Made by a program: the position numbers and the translations under genes. The notes below the pieces were generated by a model. That model was not told the DNA's origin. It searched no databases and worked only from the letters and a program-made list of their open reading frames with translations. From Oscillospiraceae bacterium (GTDB lineage Bacteria; Bacillota; Clostridia; Oscillospirales; Oscillospiraceae), in contig CACXHI010000134.1 in NCBI GenBank assembly GCA_902767395.1, positions 1-5,915 of the forward strand: 5,915 nt of DNA, in the 5' to 3' direction. Below are positions 1 to 5,695 of this stretch, one piece after another; position 1 is the first letter of the stretch; every line of letters begins with the position of its first letter.

Positions 1-506
1 AAGTGCTTCATGCCCATGGTATCAGAGGATTTCTTTTCACCGGGCTCACCGTTGACGCTCTTTGTGATTTGCATGGACTCCACCTCGACGGGAGAAACGC
101 TGACGGCCTGATGGATGGAGACCGGGCCGCGGACCCCGACTGACACGCCGCTCTTTTCAGCGCTCTTGAACGCAAACACCTGGCCAAAAGAGCGAACATC
201 CAGCCAGGTTTCGCAGGCCTTTTGTGCATAGACATTGCTGTCCTTAATGCCCTTCATCATTGCGCCCGCTCTTTCACTCAAGCTCGCGAATCCGTCGTCT
301 GATTTGTCTGCTGACTGGACAAAAATACGGTTGCCGAGATCCTGCATACGGTTACGGAGCTTTCTCTTGATGCAGACGTCGGAAATCTCGCCAAGACCAT
401 TGTAATCGACTCTGGGCCGATTTCCGGTCAAGGGGTCACCGTTTCCATTTGCCTTATTGACGGACACCAGGGCGACAAAATCAATCTTGTTATTCAGTAC
501 TGCCAT
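1..506 (-). CDS. cas7: Type I-C Cascade backbone subunit Cas7 (Csd2), N-terminal part; cut by window edge
   Basis: Cas7 forms the helical backbone of the I-C Cascade complex, with several copies wrapping the crRNA spacer. Reading the minus strand from ATG at 506 gives 168 uninterrupted codons that run off the left edge, so the 3' end is missing; Csd2 proteins are usually about 280-300 aa, so a little over half is present. The diagnostic Csd2 signature is at residues ~17-58: an N-x-N-G-N-G-D-P-L-like segment, then GNRPRVDYNGLGEISDVCIKRK and RNRMQDLG. A second family-like block, WLDVRSFGQVFAF (~101-113), is followed by GVRGPVSIHQAVSVSP (~124-139) and GEKKSSDTMGMKH at the edge. The start is fixed by GGAGG at 515-519 with an 8-nt spacer. 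It lies 17 nt after the cas8c stop, in the same operon. Family assignment is confident; completeness cannot be judged. Confidence 0.95.
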   Translation of the reverse strand, partial: MAVLNNKIDFVALVSVNKANGNGDPLTGNRPRVDYNGLGEISDVCIKRKLRNRMQDLGNRIFVQSADKSDDGFASLSERAGAMMKGIKDSNVYAQKACETWLDVRSFGQVFAFKSAEKSGVSVGVRGPVSIHQAVSVSPVEVESMQITKSVNGEPGEKKSSDTMGMKH

Positions 507-514
507 TTTTCTTT

Positions 515-519
515 CCTCC
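515..519 (-). promoter_or_regulatory. Ribosome binding site of cas7
   Basis: On the minus strand the 17-nt gap between the cas8c stop and the cas7 ATG contains GGGAGGAAAG. The GGAGG core is 8 nt from the ATG at 506. This is the only gene in the operon whose ribosome site lies outside the preceding coding region, consistent with strong independent initiation of the multi-copy Cas7 subunit. Confidence 0.85.
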
Positions 520-523
520 CTAT

Positions 524-907
524 TTATTCATCATTCTCGTTTGTTTGTGCTTTTTCAAAGAATGCGTTGCGCTGCAGCTCGTATCCGATGAGATACAGAT
601 CGGACAATGGCTGATTTAGCTCTGTCTCGTCAAGGCTGCACAGGATTTTGCAGATTTCATCCTTCAAGCGCTCATAACGGGCTGCCTGCCAAGGCTCGAT
701 CCGGTTCAGATAGGCTTGATGCAGCTGGCGATTGATCCGCTCAAATACGGTCCAGGGTCTTTGCCGGTATTCCGACATAAACTTGATCGCGTTGGTCTGC
801 CTTGTTTCGTTGGTCTTATAATAGAAATCCGCTTCTGCACGTTCCATGACAGCGAGCAGTCTCCCAAACTGGAAGCTGCGGTCCTGCCTGTCCAAACTCC
901 AGGCCAT
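524..907 (-). CDS. cas11c: Cas11c small subunit by internal translation start within cas8c
   Basis: An in-frame ATG at 907 (codon 458 of cas8c) is preceded on the minus strand by AAGGAGG at 915-921 with a 7-nt spacer, the best ribosome binding site in the window although it lies in the middle of a coding region. It would yield a 127-aa protein beginning MAWSLDRQDRSFQFGRL and sharing the cas8c stop. Established knowledge: type I-C systems make the small subunit Cas11 from an internal start in the cas8c 3' region, as shown for Desulfovibrio vulgaris, with a product of similar size. The segment is rich in charged and helix-forming residues with few Gly or Pro, as expected for a helical-bundle small subunit lining the target strand in Cascade. 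Its expression is inferred here; the Shine-Dalgarno, the frame and the size are seen directly. Confidence 0.82.
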   Translation of the reverse strand: MAWSLDRQDRSFQFGRLLAVMERAEADFYYKTNETRQTNAIKFMSEYRQRPWTVFERINRQLHQAYLNRIEPWQAARYERLKDEICKILCSLDETELNQPLSDLYLIGYELQRNAFFEKAQTNENDE

Positions 908-2278
908 TTCTTCCCCTCCTTGTTTTGTGTCATAATGGTATTTTTGAGTTGCCGCGCAGGCACATCGTATGATTTTTCTCCAGATCGCATCCTCATAGGC
1001 CTGCGGCGTGGACGCTCGTCCTACGAGGGATTCTTTGACGTCCATAGGGAATATGCCGCCATTGAGTTTGCAATTCAGAAGGCGCTGCACATGCAGCCGC
1101 TGAATACGCTCATCTGTCTCTAAAAAGGCGTTTCGCTGAGTTCCAAAGGCACAGTCTACGATATCCCTCAGGTTGATTGCTTGAATGCCATATTTCCCGT
1201 TGTTCCAACAGCAATAGGAATCCCAGATCTGCAATCGCTCGAGAAATAACGGAAGCTGAAACTCATTGTAGCAAACCAGCGACAAACGTCCCGTTGTAGC
1301 AGCATCGAAGGCCGCAAACACCACCTGTTCATTTCCCTTGAGGCGGTGGTCCTTCCGATAGGACAACAGGGTCGTAGCGAGAGAGTCCCGGTAATCTGAG
1401 GGTCGTGTTTGCGGAGGCGCTTCCGTGCTTCTCAAGGATTTCGTTGGCTTCGGAACGGAGATCCCCTGCGGAGACCAGCACAGGAATGTGCGCGTCCCTA
1501 CCGGTTCTCTGACTCCCTGCTCCGCTGCCAGCCAGCGCAGGGCATTATGGGCCTTTTGCGAGGCAACATAGCTCACTGTCGCAGCCTGCCAATCAAAATC
1601 GAAGCGTCCCCGGAAGGTAAAGCCGCTTTTATCATTTGAGGAAATCAGTTTTGCATTCCCGTTAATGGGAATAATCCCCTTCGGGTGCTGTTCGGCTTTT
1701 ACTTCGAGACTACCAGTTACCATACACACCACTTTTTCCCGATTCGAGATCAAGCTGCAGTAGTAATCAGTGAAGGCCTTCATCAGCAGCCTGTTTTTCC
1801 AGCAGGCAGGCTCTTGATCCGAAAAGCCGACAACGCGCCAGCTGATCAGATCGTCATCATTTAAAGTGCTTACAGAGGAAAGCAAGTCCGAGCGAAGGGT
1901 CCCAGCCCTCAAATAGGCTTCGATTGGATTCAGAAATGGATGAGAGAATCGGGATTTTGCCCATAAAGCTAATTGCGGGAGGTAGTAGTTATTCTCTGCC
2001 GTCAAATGCTTTAACTGCTCACAGAGAGGATGCGGCATTTTTGCGGCTGCGCTTGTACGGCCGGCGGAGTCTTCCGTAACCGGAATAATGACTTTCGGTT
2101 CGCCCTTGTCCACTCTGCGCGCTGCCAGGAATTTCCCATCGCAGTCAATGGTGACCTCAATATTTGCAGAAGTCAGAAGATGTCCAACCGGCGCAAGCGG
2201 CGTGTGGCCCTCTCGATACTCGCCCGCCAGGTGCTGATTTGCGTCATAGGTTTCTATGGCTCTTTGCAGCAGACCCAT
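524..2278 (-). CDS. cas8c: Type I-C Cascade large subunit Cas8c (Csd1)
   Basis: 584-aa large subunit of the I-C Cascade, which by family knowledge takes part in PAM recognition, target duplex opening and Cas3 recruitment. Family recognition rests on the N-terminal start MGLLQRAIETYD, the block LAPVGHLLTSANIEVTID (~28-45), the acidic/Gly-rich VIIPVTEDSAGRTSAA (~63-78), the region HPFLNPIEAYL (~113-123), the segment FRGRFDFDWQAATVSYVASQKAHNALRWL (~222-250), and a helical charged C-terminus. Length is typical of Csd1 (about 560-640 aa). The start ATG at 2278 directly abuts the cas5c stop (TGA-ATG, no gap) with GGAGG 8 nt upstream inside cas5c, implying translational coupling. The C-terminal ~127 residues begin at an internal Met with its own strong ribosome site and are probably also made separately as Cas11c (see that entry). 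No frameshift or truncation is visible. Confidence 0.96.
   Translation of the reverse strand: MGLLQRAIETYDANQHLAGEYREGHTPLAPVGHLLTSANIEVTIDCDGKFLAARRVDKGEPKVIIPVTEDSAGRTSAAAKMPHPLCEQLKHLTAENNYYLPQLALWAKSRFSHPFLNPIEAYLRAGTLRSDLLSSVSTLNDDDLISWRVVGFSDQEPACWKNRLLMKAFTDYYCSLISNREKVVCMVTGSLEVKAEQHPKGIIPINGNAKLISSNDKSGFTFRGRFDFDWQAATVSYVASQKAHNALRWLAAEQGVREPVGTRTFLCWSPQGISVPKPTKSLRSTEAPPQTRPSDYRDSLATTLLSYRKDHRLKGNEQVVFAAFDAATTGRLSLVCYNEFQLPLFLERLQIWDSYCCWNNGKYGIQAINLRDIVDCAFGTQRNAFLETDERIQRLHVQRLLNCKLNGGIFPMDVKESLVGRASTPQAYEDAIWRKIIRCACAATQKYHYDTKQGGEEMAWSLDRQDRSFQFGRLLAVMERAEADFYYKTNETRQTNAIKFMSEYRQRPWTVFERINRQLHQAYLNRIEPWQAARYERLKDEICKILCSLDETELNQPLSDLYLIGYELQRNAFFEKAQTNENDE
915..921 (-). promoter_or_regulatory. 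Internal Shine-Dalgarno driving Cas11c
   Basis: AAGGAGG on the minus strand, a full 7-base anti-16S match, placed 7 nt before ATG at 907. It encodes part of the Lys-Gln-Gly-Gly-Glu-Glu segment of Cas8c (residues ~452-457), so the Gly-Gly pair may be constrained by the ribosome site and not only by the Cas8c fold. Confidence 0.82.
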
Positions 2279-3013
2279 TCAGTCCACCTCCCCGAATTCC
2301 CGAAGTCCGGTAAAGTTATCCGCCTCTTCCCCAAAGTGCTTCATTTTCATGGCCCGCAGCGGCTTATGCAGGGGACAGTCCTCCGGTTCCGGGAAGGCGA
2401 TCACGCCGTTTTTCATCTCGGGGTACCAGAAATTCGCTGTCATTTTTCCTTGAGCCTGCTCCGAAATAGCTTCGTCTGCATAGGTAATGCCGTGATACAT
2501 CAGGCCAAAGGAAAGCATAGGCGTATCATCATAGGCCCCGGCGCCATCCCCGAACACGCAGGGCTCCACATAGCCCTGACATTCTCTGGTACCGAGGAAG
2601 ATGTCTCGCCTTCCACCCTTTCGGATCATTTTTTTTGCAATCTCATGGTGCTTGTTTTCATTTCTGTCCTGCGCCAGCTCCGGCCGGTTCTCATTCCAGA
2701 TAAAGTGCGCACGTACTTGATAACAGCAGTTCTTTAGATAAGTATAATAGCTCAAATCATTGCCGCCGCAATATTTGATTGGCCGGATCCCCTTCACCTC
2801 CATCTGGATTGGGTTCATGACGCGGACAGCGTCGATGATCCAAATCAGCGTGGGTTTCCAATAGACAGAATGCAGGATCCCCTTCAGGGCCTCATAGGTA
2901 GGAACCTGATAGCTGCATTTTTCGCCTCCAACCCGCATAATCGGCTCTGAGAACAGTCCATAGTCGCCGCTGACCTGGAACTCTACGATGTTGTCATGCT
3001 TTGTGTTTTTCAT
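2279..3013 (-). CDS. cas5: Type I-C Cas5c (Cas5d), pre-crRNA processing endoribonuclease and Cascade subunit
   Basis: 244-aa Cas5c. In type I-C this RAMP protein replaces Cas6: it cuts pre-crRNA in the repeat and stays bound to the 5' handle in Cascade. The N-terminus (VEFQVSGDYGLFSEPIMRVGGEK, ~10-32) and QVPTYEALKGILHSVYWKP (~36-54) are highly typical. Compared from memory with Bacillus halodurans Cas5d (catalytic Tyr46, Lys116, His117), the equivalents are Tyr51 (in SVYWKP) and Lys121-His122 (in NENKHHE), so the active site looks intact. Other family blocks are PIQMEVKGIRPIKY (~68-81), GGRRDIFLGTRECQGYV (~133-149) and FPEPEDCPLHKPLRAMK (~207-223). The ATG at 3013 follows the cas3 stop by 1 nt, with GGAGG at 3020-3024 inside the end of cas3. 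The stop touches the cas8c start. Length matches the family. Confidence 0.96.
   Translation of the reverse strand: MKNTKHDNIVEFQVSGDYGLFSEPIMRVGGEKCSYQVPTYEALKGILHSVYWKPTLIWIIDAVRVMNPIQMEVKGIRPIKYCGGNDLSYYTYLKNCCYQVRAHFIWNENRPELAQDRNENKHHEIAKKMIRKGGRRDIFLGTRECQGYVEPCVFGDGAGAYDDTPMLSFGLMYHGITYADEAISEQAQGKMTANFWYPEMKNGVIAFPEPEDCPLHKPLRAMKMKHFGEEADNFTGLREFGEVD
2287..2291 (-). promoter_or_regulatory. Ribosome binding site of cas8c, inside cas5c
   Basis: GGAGG (minus strand) in the last codons of cas5c, 8 nt before the cas8c ATG at 2278. With the zero-gap TGA-ATG junction it points to translational coupling, so Cas5c and Cas8c output are linked. Confidence 0.85.
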
Positions 3014-3014
3014 T

Positions 3015-5423
3015 TTACACCTCCAATAATGGCAAATTCCCCGGTTCGTCTCTCAGTCCAATGATATCATCATAGAAGCTTTCTTGCAACGCCAGTATAC
3101 TGTCGCCGCAAATATAATACAAGGCTCCGCGCTCCTCCAGTTTTTTCTTCTGGTAAGAATAAAGCGATACCGAAAAGCTGGTCGCCTGTTTCAGCAGTGC
3201 TGCACGGTAGGCGGCATCCTTTTTTGCGCGTCCTGTGGAAAGTGCCGCAATCATCTTTGCCCCTTCCCCGTAGGGGACAAGCACATCCGTCGTTTCCTGA
3301 TCGAACACCGCAAATTCTTTTCCGGCGGTTTTAAAAGCCTGCCGCATCAGATAAGCGGACGCTGCTTCTCCCGCTGCCGCACTGTTCCGGTCATTGGAGG
3401 AGAGGTACTCATACAGGCAGCCCTTCGGTCGGCCGTCAGCAGCATAGACGATACCGTTCTGGGCATCCTTGTCCATGCTTCTGTAGAGACAGTGGTAAAA
3501 GAAGCGGATTGCTTCGTCAGAAGAAAGGTCGTTGCGGAAGTGCTGTGGGTCTCGTTCATATTCGCACAGCAATTCCACCGTCGCATCTTTTCCGCGCCGA
3601 ATGTCCTGTAGTCTTCCCAAGTTCTCATCGGTACAGTTCACCAGATACACAGGACAGCGTTGTTCCGCTTCCCCGTTCCGGTTGCATCGCCCTGCGGTCT
3701 GGACGACACTGTCCATGCCAGCAGCAAACCGCATAGCACGTTCAAAAGAAATGTCGACCCCGGCTTCAATTACCTGCGTTGAAATGCACAGGACCTTCCT
3801 CCCCGGCTGCTGCAGCGTAACGTTTTTGCCCGCTTTCAGCAGATCTGTCATTCTCTTCAGAACGTCACGCCGGTGCTGGATACACATCCCGGCAGATAGG
3901 TGAAAGCTTGTCCATCCGGCGCCTTTCGTTCTTTCCACAAGCCGGGCTGCTTCCGCTTTTTTGTTGCAGACAACGAGCAGACTCTGCGTGTGCTCCATCT
4001 CTTCGGTGATTCGTCCCGGAAGCGTTTCCTCCCGAACTGCAGGAAGCGGCTCGATCCTGGTACGGGAGAAAACATCCCACAGCTTCGCATCAAGCGGAAC
4101 AATGTCTTCTATGACGCCCCTGAGGGGATGCTCTGCCTTTTCCAGACTTGGCTGTGTCGCGGAGCTGAGAACGACGGTTGCCCCACAATAGGTACTCAAA
4201 AAGTGTACCGCCCGATTGAACAGGGATAAGAGCTTTACTGGAACAGTCTGCACTTCGTCGATTACGATCACGCTGTTGCAGAGTGCGTGAAAGCGCCGGA
4301 CACAGGTTGTTTTTCCGGCAAACAACGTATTGAGAAGCTGCACCAGAGTTGTAATGATCACGGGTGCCTCCCAGGACTCAACCATCAGTTCCCGCTGATC
4401 CAGTGATTCCGCTGTCTGCTCTGTTTGTATCACGTTGGAATGGTGTTCCAAAACAAGACTGTCATCGCCGAGATATTGCCGGATTTGAGCCGCGTTCTGC
4501 TCCAGAATCGACAGCAATGGCGAGGTGAAAATCAGCCGTGTTTTATTGTATTTTTTTGCGTGCGCCAGAGAATATCGCAGAGCGCTCAAGGTTTTTCCTC
4601 CGCCTGTCGGGACGTAAAGCCTGTAAATCCCGGCCGGCTTTTCCGCGCTCATCCTGCACTGTTCAGAAATACTTCGCCTTGCTGCGCTGATTGCGGTTTC
4701 ATTCGGAAGCGCATCCAGCTTACACTCCACAGCTTTCAGCCGCTCTTCCCAAATCACACGCATATCCTCCGGATATGCCGGAGATAACGTCCCGTTCATG
4801 AACCGGGCCGTGTCGGCGCGATCTGCTTCTATGACTGCTGATGTCAACAAGCGAGAAAGCAGCCCCAAAGAAAAATCAAACTCCGTTTTATCGTTCGTTT
4901 CGTTCAGATCAATTCTGTCGATCCATTTCTTAATCTCCTTCGCGGCAATTTCGATCATACAATCGAGCTCTTCTGAGGTCATACAGTCCGAAAAAAAGGC
5001 AGCAACCGCTTCTTCGTAATCCATTCCTTCTTTGGCGGAGCGGTAGCTCAAGCCAATGGCTCCTCTCTCATCTATGCAATCAAACAATCCATGGTGACAT
5101 CCGACTGCAACGGAAATCAGCTCTGCTGCCAGATAAACTTCGTTCGGGGCGTCATCTGTGTGATAACGCTCCATCATCAACTTGCAGGGCTGAAATGTGT
5201 GGATCACACTGCCCGGTCGACCGGGAGCCTCTCCGAGCAGGTACTTTTGAAAGCGCTCCGTGTATTTGCCTAAATCGTGCAGCATTCCTGCAAGAAATGC
5301 CGTGTGCTGCAGCCCTATCGGCTTCAGCTTTTGGGCCGCAATCATTGCAGCATTTCGGTTGTGGTCTCGCAGCAGCTGATTGCATTGTTCATATCCGTCT
5401 GTGTGTGCATAGTACGATCTCAT
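3015..5423 (-). CDS. cas3: Type I-C Cas3, HD nuclease-helicase fusion
   Basis: Effector nuclease-helicase recruited by Cascade to nick and degrade target DNA 3'-5'. From ATG at 5423 it is 802 aa, normal for I-C Cas3. N-terminal HD nuclease: His7 (YYAHTDG), His49-Asp50 (MLHDLGKYTERFQKYL), His75, His110-His111 (GCHHGLFD) and Asp201 (EADRADT) supply the metal ligands. SF2 helicase: Walker A PTGGGKT (~272-278), motif Ia FTSPLLS, DEVQ box (~389-392), SAT (~421-423), motif V QVIEAGVDISF (~550-560) and motif VI QTAGRCNRNG (~575-584), with an Arg-rich finger. The remaining ~200 residues are the Cas3 C-terminal region. An upstream in-frame TTG at 5438 would add five residues, but its position overlaps the GGAGG at 5432-5436, which sits 8 nt from the ATG, so ATG is chosen. 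It is the first gene of the operon. All nuclease and helicase motifs are intact. Confidence 0.97.
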   Translation of the reverse strand: MRSYYAHTDGYEQCNQLLRDHNRNAAMIAAQKLKPIGLQHTAFLAGMLHDLGKYTERFQKYLLGEAPGRPGSVIHTFQPCKLMMERYHTDDAPNEVYLAAELISVAVGCHHGLFDCIDERGAIGLSYRSAKEGMDYEEAVAAFFSDCMTSEELDCMIEIAAKEIKKWIDRIDLNETNDKTEFDFSLGLLSRLLTSAVIEADRADTARFMNGTLSPAYPEDMRVIWEERLKAVECKLDALPNETAISAARRSISEQCRMSAEKPAGIYRLYVPTGGGKTLSALRYSLAHAKKYNKTRLIFTSPLLSILEQNAAQIRQYLGDDSLVLEHHSNVIQTEQTAESLDQRELMVESWEAPVIITTLVQLLNTLFAGKTTCVRRFHALCNSVIVIDEVQTVPVKLLSLFNRAVHFLSTYCGATVVLSSATQPSLEKAEHPLRGVIEDIVPLDAKLWDVFSRTRIEPLPAVREETLPGRITEEMEHTQSLLVVCNKKAEAARLVERTKGAGWTSFHLSAGMCIQHRRDVLKRMTDLLKAGKNVTLQQPGRKVLCISTQVIEAGVDISFERAMRFAAGMDSVVQTAGRCNRNGEAEQRCPVYLVNCTDENLGRLQDIRRGKDATVELLCEYERDPQHFRNDLSSDEAIRFFYHCLYRSMDKDAQNGIVYAADGRPKGCLYEYLSSNDRNSAAAGEAASAYLMRQAFKTAGKEFAVFDQETTDVLVPYGEGAKMIAALSTGRAKKDAAYRAALLKQATSFSVSLYSYQKKKLEERGALYYICGDSILALQESFYDDIIGLRDEPGNLPLLEV
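3020..3024 (-). promoter_or_regulatory. Ribosome binding site of cas5c, inside the end of cas3
   Basis: GGAGG on the minus strand, encoding part of the C-terminal Leu-Glu-Val of Cas3, 6 nt before the cas5c ATG. The same GGAGGTG heptamer recurs before cas8c. It indicates coupling of cas5c translation to termination on cas3. Confidence 0.85.
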
Positions 5424-5431
5424 TGTCACCG

Positions 5432-5436
5432 CCTCC
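5432..5436 (-). promoter_or_regulatory. Ribosome binding site that decides the cas3 start
   Basis: GGAGG on the minus strand with an 8-nt spacer to ATG at 5423. The alternative TTG codon at 5438 touches this site and has no comparable Shine-Dalgarno upstream of it, so the ATG is preferred. Confidence 0.85.
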
Positions 5437-5517
5437 AACTCACAGGACTCCTATAGCGCTGTTTTCCCTGCATTCCTTTTCCTTAGAGCGTCTGATTTCC
5501 TCGTTTTCTGCGCTTCT

Positions 5518-5541
5518 TCCGTGCTTTTCTCCGTGCTTTTC
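5518..5541. repeat. 12-bp perfect tandem repeat upstream of cas3, with a diverged inverted copy at 5586-5597
   Basis: On the plus strand TCCGTGCTTTTC occurs twice back to back (5518-5529 and 5530-5541). On the minus strand this reads GAAAAGCACGGA twice. A related copy in the opposite orientation, matching 10 of 12 positions, lies at 5586-5597, on the far side of the candidate cas3 promoter. The arrangement resembles operator sites bracketing a promoter, but the sequence alone does not show which protein, if any, binds. It is too short and lacks spacers, so it is not a CRISPR array. Confidence 0.7.
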
Positions 5542-5544
5542 TGT

Positions 5545-5573
5545 AGTATATCTCATTATCTGTCCCATAAAAA
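5545..5573 (-). promoter_or_regulatory. Weak candidate sigma-70/A promoter of the cas operon
   Basis: On the minus strand a TATACT hexamer (5545-5550, one mismatch to TATAAT) is preceded by 17 nt and the poor -35 match TTTTTA (5568-5573). An overlapping GATAAT at 5555-5560 is a second -10 candidate. Either would start transcription about 115-125 nt ahead of cas3, placing the 12-bp tandem repeat at or just after the start point. The -35 match is weak, so this is a suggestion only. Confidence 0.3.
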
Positions 5574-5600
5574 GTGCATATTTCGGGAAAGCACGCAATT

Positions 5601-5612
5601 GTTGCCGGCAAC
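5601..5612. repeat. 12-bp perfect palindrome GTTGCCGGCAAC
   Basis: A perfect dyad in the fic-cas3 intergenic region, about 28 bp upstream of the candidate -35 element. It could be a dimeric regulator site or part of an RNA hairpin. No known operator is recognised. Confidence 0.45.
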
Positions 5613-5629
5613 GAACCGGTCCTTTCGGC

Positions 5630-5649
5630 TGCCGACAGCGGCATTTTTT
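5630..5649 (+). terminator. Possible rho-independent terminator, plus-strand orientation
   Basis: TGCCG-ACAG-CGGCA (5-bp GC-rich stem, 4-nt loop) followed directly by six T. It is oriented to stop plus-strand transcription heading into the 3' end of the Fic gene, although no plus-strand gene is seen to its left. On the minus strand no T-tract follows the hairpin, so it is not a good terminator for the Fic gene. The short stem makes the call tentative. Confidence 0.4.
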
Positions 5650-5695
5650 AAGCGCCTCTTTTTGTTTCCTCGTAGATTCATCACGACGCTTTTAT

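Noticed and set aside
716..1123. Plus-strand reading frame opposite the 3' part of cas8c
   Set aside because: It is antisense to cas8c and the Cas11c segment, with no recognisable domain.
2030..2737. Long plus-strand reading frame of 235 codons across the cas5c/cas8c junction
   Set aside because: It is antisense to two confidently assigned cas genes, resembles no known protein family and has the composition of a shadow frame.
5424..5438. TTG at 5438 as the cas3 start
   Set aside because: It overlaps the GGAGG that is ideally spaced for ATG at 5423 and has no Shine-Dalgarno of its own; the family-typical N-terminus begins near the ATG.
5440..5568. Minus-strand 42-codon reading frame ahead of cas3 (starts MGQIMRYTTEKHGEKHG)
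   Set aside because: There is no Shine-Dalgarno before either possible ATG, it covers the candidate promoter and tandem repeat, and its composition simply follows the purine-rich DNA. It is not accepted as a leader peptide.
5518..5612. CRISPR repeats or leader next to cas3
   Set aside because: The repeats are only 12 bp and contiguous without spacers, and they do not resemble I-C repeats. In I-C loci the array normally lies beyond cas2, outside the left edge.
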